Notes under the pieces: generated by a model | Databases searched by the model: none | Told to the model about the DNA's origin: nothing | Seen by the model: the letters and a program-made list of their open reading frames with translations, nothing else | Shown: positions 9,136-17,544 of the stretch, one piece after another | How positions within the stretch are numbered: position 1 is the stretch's first letter | Layout of the letters: every line of letters begins with the position of its first letter | Made by a program: the position numbers and the translations under genes | Assembly: GCA_015259125.1 (NCBI GenBank) | Contig: JABZGR010000011.1 | Coordinates: 1-52,734 of the forward strand | Direction: 5' to 3' | DNA from: Alloprevotella tannerae | GTDB lineage: Bacteria > Bacteroidota > Bacteroidia > Bacteroidales > Bacteroidaceae | DNA: 52,734 nucleotides

Positions 9136-9702
9136 ATGACCAACATTGCCATCTTTGTCTCCGGCAGCGGGACCAATTGCGAAAACATTATTCGCTATTT
9201 TCAAGATTCCAAGCGCGCTCGCGTCTCACTCGTGGTGAGTAATAAAATCGACGCCTACGCTTTAGTGAGGGCACACAACCACGGCATCCCCACGGAGGTG
9301 TGGACAAAAGACCAATTCTCCGACGCAGCAGCCACCATCGAACTGCTTTCATCTTACAAGATCGACTTCATCGTCCTCGCAGGCTTTCTCCTGAAAGTGC
9401 CCGACTATCTAATCGTGGCCTACCCTCAGAAAATCATCAACATTCATCCCGCCCTCCTGCCCCTCCACGGCGGAAAAGGAATGTACGGGCACCATGTACA
9501 CGAAGCCGTAAAGCGCGATGGCGACACCGAAACCGGCATTACGATCCACTACGTCAACGAAGAATTTGACGCCGGCAAGATTATTTTTCAAGCCCGCGTT
9601 CCCGTGCTCCCCACCGACGATGTGGCGGCCATCGAAGCCAAGATTCACACCCTCGAACAACGCCATTTTCCGGAAGTAATCGACAGTATTTTGCCCGAAT
9701 AG
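9136..9702 (+). CDS. purN: Phosphoribosylglycinamide formyltransferase
   Basis: This enzyme uses 10-formyltetrahydrofolate to formylate glycinamide ribonucleotide in purine synthesis. The 188 residues are normal for PurN. The phosphate-binding GSGTN is at 10-14. The catalytic triad of the family is visible as N102 and H104 in NIHPALLP and D145 in NEEFDAG. The start ATG follows a 40-base gap from the preceding membrane-protein gene. The rest of the purine pathway is not in the window. Confidence 0.95.
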   Translation: MTNIAIFVSGSGTNCENIIRYFQDSKRARVSLVVSNKIDAYALVRAHNHGIPTEVWTKDQFSDAAATIELLSSYKIDFIVLAGFLLKVPDYLIVAYPQKIINIHPALLPLHGGKGMYGHHVHEAVKRDGDTETGITIHYVNEEFDAGKIIFQARVPVLPTDDVAAIEAKIHTLEQRHFPEVIDSILPE

Positions 9703-10042
9703 GCCCATCCGGTTTTATCGAAGTCCACAGCCGGAAGCGCAATGCCCCGACAGGCTTCGACAAGTTCCCATCAGCGTACCCCTTGCACCAAACATCGCCG
9801 CAGCGGGTACGCTGATCGCATTTTTCGCCCCATCGGTGGCGCTTTTCGTCTGATTTTCAATTACAGCAAAGCCAAGGAGCGAATTATCGCCTCGCATTTT
9901 GCTAACTTCACCGCGCACTATGTAGAAAAAAAAGACAAAAGGCAAACCTTCACAGACAATTTGCCGACGCCCGCTTCTTTTTATGCCGTTTTTACAGTAT
10001 ATTCGCCGACAATAAAACAAGAAATCAAAATACGACAACGAT
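9703..10042. other. Intergenic region purN-gpmI
   Basis: 340 bases without a supported gene. It becomes AT-rich toward gpmI. I found no exact TAnnTTTG promoter; TAACTTCA at 9903-9910 is the nearest approach. No repeat of the three families is present. Confidence 0.5.
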
Positions 10043-11581
10043 ATGGTACGCAAAAAAGCATTGTTAATGATTCTCGATGGTTGGGGAATTGGCAACAAAG
10101 GCAAGGGAGATGTGATCTACAACACGCCGACGCCTTTCCTCGACAAACTTAACGCGGAGTATCCTCACAGTCATTTGTTAGCAAGTGGTGAAAACGTCGG
10201 ACTTCCCGACGGACAAATGGGCAACTCGGAGGTGGGCCATTTAAACATAGGCGCAGGCCGCATCGTCTTCCAAGACCTTGTGAAGATCAACCGCGCCATT
10301 GCCGACGGCTCCATTCTTGAAAACAAAGAAATCGTTTCGGCTTATCAATACGCAAAAGAGAAAGGCTGCGGACTACATATTATGGGACTCGTCTCTAACG
10401 GCGGTGTGCATTCCGAATTGTCCCACTTATTCAAGCTCATCGACATAGCCGGCACTTACGGCGTCGGTGATAAAACTTACGTCCACTGCTTTATGGACGG
10501 CCGCGATACGGATCCGCGCAGCGGAAAAGGCTTTATTGAAAAACTCGAAAAGGAATGCGACAAGCAGGGCGCACACGTGGCTACGATCATCGGCCGTTTC
10601 TACGCGATGGACCGCGATAAGCGCTGGAACCGATTGAAGATTGCTTACGACAACCTCGTCAACGGCGAAGGACGTCAGGAAACGGACATGGTGGCAGCTG
10701 TGCAAGGCTGCTACGACCGCTCGACGGAGGAAAACAAGGACACGGATGAGTTTATGGAACCCTTGGTTAACGCCAAAGTCGATGGGCGTATCAAGCCCAA
10801 CGATGTCGTTATTTTCTTCAATTATCGCAACGACCGCGCCAAGGAGTTGACCACCGTCCTCACGCAGCAAGATATGCCCGAAGAAGGTATGCAAACCATA
10901 CCGGGACTGCAATTTTATTGCATGACACCCTACGATGCATCGTTCAAAGGCGTCCACATTCTCTTCCCCAAAGAGAACGTACAAAATACGCTCGGCGAAT
11001 ATCTGAGCAGCCTGGGCTTGAAGCAGCTCCACACGGCCGAGACGGAGAAATATGCCCACGTCACGTTCTTCTTCAATGGCGGACGCGAAACGCCCTATGA
11101 AGGTGAAGACCGCATACTCGTAGCCTCTCCGAAAGTAGCAACCTACGATTTGAAGCCCGAAATGAGTGCTTTCGAGGTAAAAGATAAGCTCGTCGAAGCC
11201 ATTCGCACAAACAAATACGACTTCATCGTTGTCAACTTTGCCAACGGCGATATGGTCGGTCACACGGGCGTCTACGAAGCCATCGAGAAGGCTGTGATAG
11301 CCATCGACCAGTGCGTGAATGAGGTCGTGACGGCTGCCAACGAAACCGACTACGAGACGATTATCATCGCTGACCACGGCAACGCCGACAACGCAATCAA
11401 TCCGGACGGCTCGCCCAATACGGCTCACTCGCTCAACCCCGTACCTTTCATTTACGTCACGACAAATAAGGGTGCGAAGGTGAAAGATGGCGTCTTGGCC
11501 GATGTGGCGCCGAGCATCTTACACATACTTGGCCTGCCGCAGCCCAAGGAAATGACCGGCCACGACCTGATCGAAGATTAA
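10043..11581 (+). CDS. gpmI: 2,3-bisphosphoglycerate-independent phosphoglycerate mutase
   Basis: A dimanganese enzyme that interconverts 3- and 2-phosphoglycerate in glycolysis. The 512 residues match the family. Alkaline-phosphatase-fold signatures are present: LMILDGWG at 8-15, the phosphoserine nucleophile S62 in GQMGNSEVGH, the HGNADN metal site near the C-terminus and NTAHSLNPVPF after it. A strong stem-loop terminator begins about 28 bases after the stop. It appears to be a single-gene unit. The 333-residue antisense frame across it is a shadow. Confidence 0.96.
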   Translation: MVRKKALLMILDGWGIGNKGKGDVIYNTPTPFLDKLNAEYPHSHLLASGENVGLPDGQMGNSEVGHLNIGAGRIVFQDLVKINRAIADGSILENKEIVSAYQYAKEKGCGLHIMGLVSNGGVHSELSHLFKLIDIAGTYGVGDKTYVHCFMDGRDTDPRSGKGFIEKLEKECDKQGAHVATIIGRFYAMDRDKRWNRLKIAYDNLVNGEGRQETDMVAAVQGCYDRSTEENKDTDEFMEPLVNAKVDGRIKPNDVVIFFNYRNDRAKELTTVLTQQDMPEEGMQTIPGLQFYCMTPYDASFKGVHILFPKENVQNTLGEYLSSLGLKQLHTAETEKYAHVTFFFNGGRETPYEGEDRILVASPKVATYDLKPEMSAFEVKDKLVEAIRTNKYDFIVVNFANGDMVGHTGVYEAIEKAVIAIDQCVNEVVTAANETDYETIIIADHGNADNAINPDGSPNTAHSLNPVPFIYVTTNKGAKVKDGVLADVAPSILHILGLPQPKEMTGHDLIED

Positions 11582-11608
11582 GCAATTTCTTTTTCATTAT
11601 TTTGATGT

Positions 11609-11650
11609 CTCCGCGCTTGCCCATTCTCTTTGGGCGGGCGCGGAGTTTTT
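11609..11650 (+). terminator. gpmI rho-independent terminator
   Basis: A 15-bp stem (11609-11623 with 11631-11645, including two G-U pairs) starting CTCCGCGC and ending GCGCGGAG is followed by five T. Confidence 0.9.
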
Positions 11651-11906
11651 GTGTATCTTGGCTATCGGCCGGCCTATTTCGCGCCCTGCAAGCGCCATCG
11701 GGCCGCGCGGGCCTCTCCACGCTGCTTCCGCCTATCGCCGGACGTTTTGCACAATGTCCGCCACGCGCGCCGGATGTTCCGCAGGTCGTAGCGGCTTTCA
11801 TTTTTAGGAGTCAACAGCACGCATTATGTATCCACGCAAAACCCGAAAAGGTCTTGCGCCCCGTTGCACGATGGGGTACCTCGTTCTCACTTCTGAGGTT
11901 TTTCAT

Positions 11907-11986
11907 CGTGATAAAAAAGGTCTGCGCTCGTGATGAAAAAGGTCTGCGCTCACGAGCGTAAGTGCTTTTCATCGTGAGCGCAAAGG
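11907..11986. repeat. Family-2 array: four boxes at 22-bp pitch
   Basis: Boxes start at 11907, 11929, 11951 and 11973, exactly 22 bp apart, in order CGTGAT, CGTGAT, CACGAG and CGTGAG. The pitch is kept even where the box flips orientation. Confidence 0.85.
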
Positions 11987-12219
11987 TAAAAGCCTGGAAG
12001 CGGCCCGTCGCCGGCCTGCTTTGCGCGTTTTTTAATGGGTGAAAGTATCTCCAAAATCGACAGACAGACCGATAAAGCATAAGTCTTGCGGACCTATCTG
12101 CCAATCTGAATCGAGAGGGAAAGGGGTGGAAGCATACACATCAATAAGTAAAGCGGCTACGTTCAGTGCCGTTTTACGCAGAAAACAGGATGTAAGGATC
12201 AGTTGTTAGTCCCTCGCCT

Positions 12220-13458
12220 TTAAGACGCTTGCCCATTGCGAAGCAAACGCTTGCCGAGATAGCGCACGGGATAGCGCACAGAGAGAAAACCTACGGCGAT
12301 GACGGTGAAAAAGATCACCAAAATGTCTTCAGCGCTCACGCTGACGGGATAGGCATCGACGATGAAGCTGCCGGCCGTTGTCCCGAGACGCAGCAAACCG
12401 TATTCTTGCTGTAAGAAACAGAGCAACAATCCTAAAAGCAGGCCGATGAGCACGCCGAGCACCGTAATGAGTCGACCCTCCAAAAGGAAGATGCGCAAAA
12501 CGTCTTTATCCGTTGCGCCAAGATGGCGAAGCGTGGCCACGTCATCGCGCTTGTCGATAATCAGCATCGAGAGACTACCGATAATATTGAAGCAGGCCAC
12601 AAGCGCAATGAAGGTCAGGAAGAAGAAGGCAAAGAGTTTTTCGATCTTCATAACGTTGAAAGTGCCCTCTTGCTGCTCGTAGCGGTCCATGACTTTGAAT
12701 GATGGGCCGGCCAACTTTTGCAGTCGTTCTTTGACATCAGTCTCGTCTGCTCCCGACTTCAATTTGAGTTCCAAACCGGAGATACAGCCTTGCTTCTCAA
12801 AAAGCGTCTGCGCAAAGGAGAGCGGACAAAGCATGTAAATGTTGTCGTATTTTGACTGGTAAACTTGGAAGCAGAGGTTCGAACTCTGGAGGGTGCCGAC
12901 GTTAATATTCTCGGCGGGATTCAGCAGGTTGATTTGCTCGCCCTTGCGCGGGACGCAGATCTCCACCTCGCCGAAATTGAGTCCGCCAAGCGAATTGGCC
13001 AGACCGAAACCGGGGATGCCGTAATTGAGATTGGCGCGCTGAAGCTCAAATTTTCCATTGCCGTAGAGAATCTGCCGAATGCCCGTAACGTCAGCATAGC
13101 GTTCATCAATCCCCTTCAAGCGAATGACCGTCGGGCGCCCTCTGAAGAGAATCAGGGCATCATCTTCGAGCGTGGCCGAAAAGGCGGCCACTGCCGGATC
13201 TTTACGGATGGCATCCAGATGCGGATCATCAGCCGCTGCCACCTTCCCCTTCGTGGGCACAACTTCGAGCTGCGGATCAATATTCGTAAACAAGCCGCCG
13301 ATTAAGTCGTGGAAGCCGTTGAAACCCGAGAGCACGCAAACCATAGCCATCGTGGCGAGCGCCACACCTCCGACGGCGATGCTCGAAATGATGTTTATGG
13401 CGTTGTGTCTCTTTTTAGAAAAGAGATAACGACGGGCGATAAAGAAGGGGAAATTCAT
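12220..13458 (-). CDS. FtsX-type ABC transporter permease (LolC/LolE-like)
   Basis: A 412-residue inner-membrane protein of the lipoprotein-releasing permease type. The N-terminal FIARRYLFSKKRHNAIN and the first helix (about 22-45) are typical of LolC/LolE. A periplasmic domain follows (about 50-265), then three C-terminal helices forming the FtsX domain (about 270-400, with DKRDDVATLRHLGA between them). With an ATPase it would extract lipoproteins toward the outer membrane. No LolD is next to it. It lies 18 bases after rbfA on the same strand, a pairing I associate with Bacteroidales, so the two are probably co-transcribed. Confidence 0.87.
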   Translation of the reverse strand: MNFPFFIARRYLFSKKRHNAINIISSIAVGGVALATMAMVCVLSGFNGFHDLIGGLFTNIDPQLEVVPTKGKVAAADDPHLDAIRKDPAVAAFSATLEDDALILFRGRPTVIRLKGIDERYADVTGIRQILYGNGKFELQRANLNYGIPGFGLANSLGGLNFGEVEICVPRKGEQINLLNPAENINVGTLQSSNLCFQVYQSKYDNIYMLCPLSFAQTLFEKQGCISGLELKLKSGADETDVKERLQKLAGPSFKVMDRYEQQEGTFNVMKIEKLFAFFFLTFIALVACFNIIGSLSMLIIDKRDDVATLRHLGATDKDVLRIFLLEGRLITVLGVLIGLLLGLLLCFLQQEYGLLRLGTTAGSFIVDAYPVSVSAEDILVIFFTVIAVGFLSVRYPVRYLGKRLLRNGQAS

Positions 13459-13476
13459 AATGCGTGGCGCGCAGGC

Positions 13477-13812
13477 TTATTTCTTGAGCAATTCGTCGAT
13501 GTGTTCGATATAATCAAGCGAATCGTCGATGAAGAATTTCAATTCGGGGATGATGCGCAACTGATGGCGCACGCGCTTACCCAGTTCGAAGCGCACCGTC
13601 TTTACGTTGGCGTTAATGTTGGCCACGATTTCATCGCCTTTTTCTGAAGGAAAAACGCTCAAATATCCGCGGCAAACGCTCAGATCCGGAGAAATCCGGA
13701 CGCGACTCACACTGACGAGGACGCCGGGCGCTTGCTGCGTCTGGCGCTGCAGCATATCGCTCAATTCTTTTTGGATCAATCGCTCTATTTTTTGCTGTCT
13801 GGTCGTTTCCAT
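13477..13812 (-). CDS. rbfA: Ribosome-binding factor A
   Basis: A small KH-like protein that assists late maturation of the 30S subunit near the 5' end of 16S rRNA. I place the start at the ATG at 13812 (METTRQQKIERLIQ), giving 111 residues, normal for RbfA. The longer frame to 13881 would run through the promoter. Family hallmarks are ERLIQKELSDML at the N-terminus and the VSVSRVRISPDLSVCRGYLSVF segment in the middle. A TATCTTTG -7 box lies 25-32 bases upstream. Confidence 0.93.
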   Translation of the reverse strand: METTRQQKIERLIQKELSDMLQRQTQQAPGVLVSVSRVRISPDLSVCRGYLSVFPSEKGDEIVANINANVKTVRFELGKRVRHQLRIIPELKFFIDDSLDYIEHIDELLKK

Positions 13813-13836
13813 ATTTATCTCAATGCTATTTTGCCA

Positions 13837-13844
13837 CAAAGATA
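13837..13844 (-). promoter_or_regulatory. rbfA -7 box
   Basis: Read on the minus strand this is TATCTTTG, an exact TAnnTTTG match, 25 nt upstream of the chosen ATG. The -33 region is weak. Confidence 0.65.
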
Positions 13845-13930
13845 AAACAGAAAAAGCAGACATGCGAAAGAATATCTGCATTAAACGACTGTTTTTTTCT
13901 GCGAATGGGCGGCCTAAAGTCTATATGCTA

Positions 13931-13973
13931 CTTCGCCGAATGCGGTAATCGCATTCGGCGAAGCAGGTTTTTT
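13931..13973 (+). terminator. Orphan plus-strand hairpin with T-run
   Basis: A perfect 13-bp stem (CTTCGCCGAATGC at 13931-13943 pairing with 13951-13963) and a 7-base loop are followed by CAGG and six T on the plus strand. All known neighbours are on the minus strand, and the minus-strand exit has no T-run. It looks like a terminator without a visible gene. Confidence 0.6.
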
Positions 13974-14129
13974 ACGTTGAAACAAGGCGGACGGGGCGCA
14001 CACGCGCAACTGTTGCGCCGAAAACAAGGCGGCGGGAAAGGGAAGTCCTGGCGGCAAAGGCGTGAACTCCTACCGCGGCGATTTAAGTCGCTGCGGTGGG
14101 AAAGCGAACTCGAGCGGCGGGAGAGCGCA

Positions 14130-15215
14130 TCAGACGTATTTTTCGCCCAAGACGATTTCGGCTTCCTTGAAGAGCTTTTTCACCAAGGCGTGGTCGTCGT
14201 TAGGACAAATTACGAGAACATCGCCGTGCTCCGCAACCAAGAAGCCGTCCAGACCGCGAATAACGGCGCGCTTTTCAGCCGGAAGATAAACAAGATTGCC
14301 CTGGCTGCCGGCGAAAAAGACTTGCGACTGACCCAAAACGGCATTGCCGTCGACGTCTTTCGACGCCGCGCGGTGCAACTCCGGCCAACAACCGATATCT
14401 GCCCAGCCGAAACGGCACGATTGTACAAAGACATTTTCGCACTTATCTAAGACTACGAGGTCAATAGAGCGGTGATAATTAGTCGGATAGAACTGACGGA
14501 CGAGGCGAATCTCGCTTTCTTGCGAAAACGTGGGCCCTTCTTTTTTGATGAGGGCGTCGATTTCGGGCATCAAGGTATGGAGGGTGAGCACGATGGTGCT
14601 TGCATTCCAGAGATAAAGGCCCGTATTCCAAAGAAACTCGCCGGAATCGACAAATTTTTGTGCGTATTCGAGATCAGGCTTTTCCGTAAACGACTTCACA
14701 GCAAAGAGATCTTTGCGCACTTCTTTCCCCATTTGAATATAACCATAGGCCGAATTGGCGCATTGTGCCTTAACGCCCATCGCCAGCATCGCATTGTGGT
14801 TCGCTACAAAGTCTAAACCTGCCTCCATCTCGCTGATGAAGGTGGCTTCATCGCTGATGAGTTGGTCGCAGGGCGTAACTAAAATATTGGCCTCCGGATC
14901 ACGCAACGAAATGTGGTAAGAGGCCCAGACTGTGGCTGGTGCGGTAGAGAGTTGGACGGGCTCAGAGAGAATATTATCAGGACTGATGTCGGGCAACTGC
15001 TCTTTGACCATCTCTTCGTAGTCGAAAAAAGTGGAGATATAAATGTTTTCGGTCGGTATGAATCGGGCTATGCGCTCGTAAGTCTGTGTGAGCAAGGTCT
15101 TTCCCGTGCCAAAAAAATCGAGAAATTGCTTTGGCATGTTCCTTCGACTGAGCGGCCAAAGTCGCTTTCCCACTCCGCCGGCAAGGAGGATGCAATAGTT
15201 GTGACGTTTTTTCAT
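14130..15215 (-). CDS. manC: Mannose-1-phosphate guanylyltransferase
   Basis: This enzyme makes GDP-mannose from GTP and mannose-1-phosphate, a precursor for mannose- and fucose-containing surface glycans. The 361 residues match the short, single-domain form without the C-terminal isomerase domain of bifunctional AlgA/ManC. The pyrophosphorylase signature LAGGVGKRLWPLSR is at 11-24, with MPKQF at 27-31. The VKSFTEKPD and LWNTGLYLWNAS substrate loops follow near residues 173 and 195, and FGWADIGCW near 265. It stands alone on the minus strand. Confidence 0.95.
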   Translation of the reverse strand: MKKRHNYCILLAGGVGKRLWPLSRRNMPKQFLDFFGTGKTLLTQTYERIARFIPTENIYISTFFDYEEMVKEQLPDISPDNILSEPVQLSTAPATVWASYHISLRDPEANILVTPCDQLISDEATFISEMEAGLDFVANHNAMLAMGVKAQCANSAYGYIQMGKEVRKDLFAVKSFTEKPDLEYAQKFVDSGEFLWNTGLYLWNASTIVLTLHTLMPEIDALIKKEGPTFSQESEIRLVRQFYPTNYHRSIDLVVLDKCENVFVQSCRFGWADIGCWPELHRAASKDVDGNAVLGQSQVFFAGSQGNLVYLPAEKRAVIRGLDGFLVAEHGDVLVICPNDDHALVKKLFKEAEIVLGEKYV

Positions 15216-15624
15216 ATGCGTATGACGATTTCTGGTTTTGATTCTGCCGCTAATTTAATTGTTTTGCAGAGAATAAGCAACTATTTTCCGCGGCTTTTTC
15301 ATGAATTCAGCGAAATACCGATTTGAACTGTCGGAAATGGATTCAAGGCGTACGCATACCCACTTCCGCTCCACGCATTACGCGCCGGCGCGACGAAGGG
15401 CCATACCTGCCGCTTCGATCATCGAAAAAGGGATACACATTATATATATAGCAGACTATAAGTGGGCAAACAGGAGAGATTCCGGGGTGCTTCGTGAGGC
15501 TGCCGAACGGATGGCGCGGCTGCGAACCAAGATATGTTCATCGGTCACAAAGGGAAGTGAGGAGACAAAGGCAAGCCGATGCAAGCAGAAGCGACATTGC
15601 CGCCCTACGAATACGTATCGCTTG

Positions 15625-15708
15625 ATGGTTTGGTGGGAGCAAACTATCGTTTGTTGCCACCAAACCATCGTTTCTCCCCAGCAAACGACAGTTTGCTCCC
15701 AGCAAACG
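15625..15708. repeat. Family-3 array: four 21-bp hairpin units
   Basis: Units are 15625-15645, 15646-15666, 15667-15687 and 15688-15708. Each has the form GTTTG, seven bases, CAAAC (the third has GTTTC). The loops vary freely. Unit 1 and unit 4 are also inverted copies of each other: TGGGAGCAAACT pairs with AGTTTGCTCCCA. Confidence 0.88.
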
Positions 15709-16259
15709 AAACGCTCCACCGATCTGCACCGCCTCAAACGCCTTGACCGACGGCAAATTGAGGAACGATGGGGCACAATCAAGCCCACGAAGCAGTAGTA
15801 GCAAAGCGAGAATGATCAAGAAAAACGCACGACTAAACGGGGCTTGAAACTCGACTTCCGCATTCAATAAAACGGCACCGCAAACGGCAGCAATTAGGCA
15901 AAGAAATAAGAATGCTTATGGTTTATTGAATAAGTCTTGATCGGGGGCATTACTTGACTAATAATTTTATAAATCGAAGGGCAAGTGACAGAATAAAGCT
16001 GATAGCGGCAACAAAATTAAACATTTTAGAAAAACAAGGAATCGGCCAAAAAGGAGAATAAAAATCACTTTAGCCACAAAAAAGGAGAAAATGTGCAAGA
16101 GAGCGATAAAATAATCATTTGAGACACTTTGATATCGAAAAGATAAATTGCGAGACACGAATAGCAATATTAAGTAAAAAAGGGAGGCATTGCCGGAGTT
16201 GATAGTTGGCATTTTGTTATGAAAAAGAAGTGTAGTCGGGAAATATTTTTGAGAAATGG

Positions 16260-16291
16260 TTTGTGCAAATAAAAAAAAGGGTGCATATTTG
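16260..16291 (+). promoter_or_regulatory. Citrate lyase operon promoter
   Basis: TTTG at 16260-16263 and CATATTTG at 16284-16291 are separated by 20 nt. One base of the -7 box departs from TAnnTTTG. The start would be near 16298, about 40 nt before citD. Confidence 0.65.
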
Positions 16292-16340
16292 TACCGTTAT
16301 TGAGACGAAGACACAGTTAATCCTTTACAGGTAAAATATT

Positions 16341-16619
16341 ATGGATATAAAAAATGCTTTCGCAGGTACGCTCGAATCGGGGGATATTCTGATTCAGATC
16401 GCACCTTCAGAAACAGGAACGCTGCAGGTTGATCTGGAAAGCAGCGTCGCTTTCCAATTTGGGGAGCAAATCAAAAAAGTAATCACGGAGACGCTTACAG
16501 ACTTGGGTGTAGACAACGCACTGGTTAAAGCTACAGACAAAGGGGCCTTGGATTGCACAATTCGTGCTCGAGTGACGGCAGCTGCCGTTCGCGCTACGGG
16601 CAAGGACGTATGGGCTTAA
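16341..16619 (+). CDS. citD: Citrate lyase acyl carrier protein (gamma subunit)
   Basis: This 92-residue carrier bears the 2'-(5''-triphosphoribosyl)-3'-dephospho-CoA prosthetic group on a serine and swings acetyl and citryl groups between the other two subunits. The attachment motif GTLESGD is at residues 9-15, so S13 is the expected site. DKGALDCTIRAR near residue 64 is the other family signature. It opens the operon, 35 bases before citE, giving the conserved order citD-citE-citF. Confidence 0.94.
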   Translation: MDIKNAFAGTLESGDILIQIAPSETGTLQVDLESSVAFQFGEQIKKVITETLTDLGVDNALVKATDKGALDCTIRARVTAAAVRATGKDVWA

Positions 16620-16653
16620 TGCCGAAAACAAAACATCTATTAGAAGGAATACT

Positions 16654-17544
16654 ATGCAACGACTAAGAAGAACGATGATGTTCGTCCCGGGAAATAATCC
16701 GGGAATGATGCAGGATGCTTTTATCTACGGCCCTGATTCAATCATGCTGGACCTTGAAGACTCGGTTACGATGGCCGAAAAAGATGCGGCTCGCCTGTTA
16801 GTACATAATGCACTGAAAACAATCGATTACGGCAACACGGAAATGGTTGTGCGTATCAACCCACTCAATACGGCTTATGGAAAGAAAGACGTTGAGGCTG
16901 TCGTAAAAGCCGGCGTCCACGTGATTCGTATGCCGAAAACGGAAACAGCTGAAGAGGTGCGCGAGGTAGAACGCGAAATAGAGCGCGTAGAGAAAGAAAT
17001 CGGCTGCCTCGGCCGCACAAAAATTATGGCTGCCATTGAAAGTACGCTCGGCATTGTCAACGCTTACGAAATCGCCGTGGCTTCTGAGCGTATGATGGGC
17101 ATAGCTCTTGGCGCAGAAGACTACTGCGCAAACTTGAAGACGCAACGCTCACCGGAAGGCACGGAGTTGCTCTTTGCTCGCCAACAGATTGTCGTAGCTG
17201 CACGCGCAGCCGGCATCGACGCGCTTGATACGGTCTACTCTAACCTGAACGATATGGAAACTTTCCGCAAGGAGGTAGAACTGATCAAGCAATTGGGCTT
17301 CGACGGTAAGTCAATCATCAATCCTCGCCAGATTGAGATCGTCAACGAAGTATTTGCTCCGACGGAGAAAGCCATTGAGAAGGCTAAAACGATTATTGCT
17401 GCCATTAAAGAAGCTGAGAAGCGCGGTAGCGGCGTAATTGCCGTAAACGGTAAAATGGTGGACCGCCCTGTAGTAATCAGAGCACAACGTACTATCGACT
17501 TGGCCCTCGCGTCAGGCATAATTTCTAAGGAGGATTTACAATGA
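16654..17544 (+). CDS. citE: Citrate lyase beta subunit (citryl-ACP lyase)
   Basis: It cleaves citryl-ACP to acetyl-ACP and oxaloacetate. The 296-residue TIM barrel belongs to the HpcH/HpaI aldolase family: RRTMMFVPGNNP at 5-16, DSIMLDLEDSV at 28-38 with the metal-binding acidic residue, VVRINP near 64, and ALGAEDY near 151. An unusual feature for this phylum is a clear Shine-Dalgarno, AGAAGGA, 5-6 bases before the ATG. Its stop overlaps the citF start (ATGA), so the beta and alpha subunits should be produced together. Confidence 0.95.
   Translation: MQRLRRTMMFVPGNNPGMMQDAFIYGPDSIMLDLEDSVTMAEKDAARLLVHNALKTIDYGNTEMVVRINPLNTAYGKKDVEAVVKAGVHVIRMPKTETAEEVREVEREIERVEKEIGCLGRTKIMAAIESTLGIVNAYEIAVASERMMGIALGAEDYCANLKTQRSPEGTELLFARQQIVVAARAAGIDALDTVYSNLNDMETFRKEVELIKQLGFDGKSIINPRQIEIVNEVFAPTEKAIEKAKTIIAAIKEAEKRGSGVIAVNGKMVDRPVVIRAQRTIDLALASGIISKEDLQ
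17527..17534 (+). promoter_or_regulatory. Strong Shine-Dalgarno before citF
   Basis: AAGGAGGA lies 6 nt before the citF ATG, inside the end of citE. Most genes in this window have no such site, as expected for Bacteroidota. Confidence 0.7.

Larger units (their letters stand above)
11582..12219. other. Intergenic region between convergent gpmI and the FtsX-type permease
   Basis: No gene is supported. It contains the gpmI terminator (11609-11650) and a family-2 box array (11907-11986). I see no clear terminator for the permease arriving from the right. Confidence 0.6.
13813..14129. other. Intergenic region rbfA-manC
   Basis: It holds the rbfA promoter and a perfect 13-bp hairpin (13931-13963) with a T-run on the plus strand. 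The 181-residue plus-strand frame across it has no protein-like features and overlaps manC. Confidence 0.6.
15216..16340. other. 1.1-kb non-coding region upstream of the citrate lyase operon
   Basis: No gene is supported; the frames 15301-15798 (+) and 15456-15788 (-) run through a tandem repeat and mirror each other. It contains a family-3 hairpin array (15625-15708), an AT-rich 300-base stretch from about 15900 and the citrate operon promoter. Confidence 0.65.

Noticed and set aside
10427..11428. 333-residue minus-strand open frame across gpmI
   Set aside because: It lies fully antisense to a gene with all catalytic motifs, and its translation has no family features.
15301..15867. Open frames on both strands around the 21-bp array
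   Set aside because: The frames are produced by the repeat itself (21 is a multiple of 3), so stop-free reading is expected on both strands.
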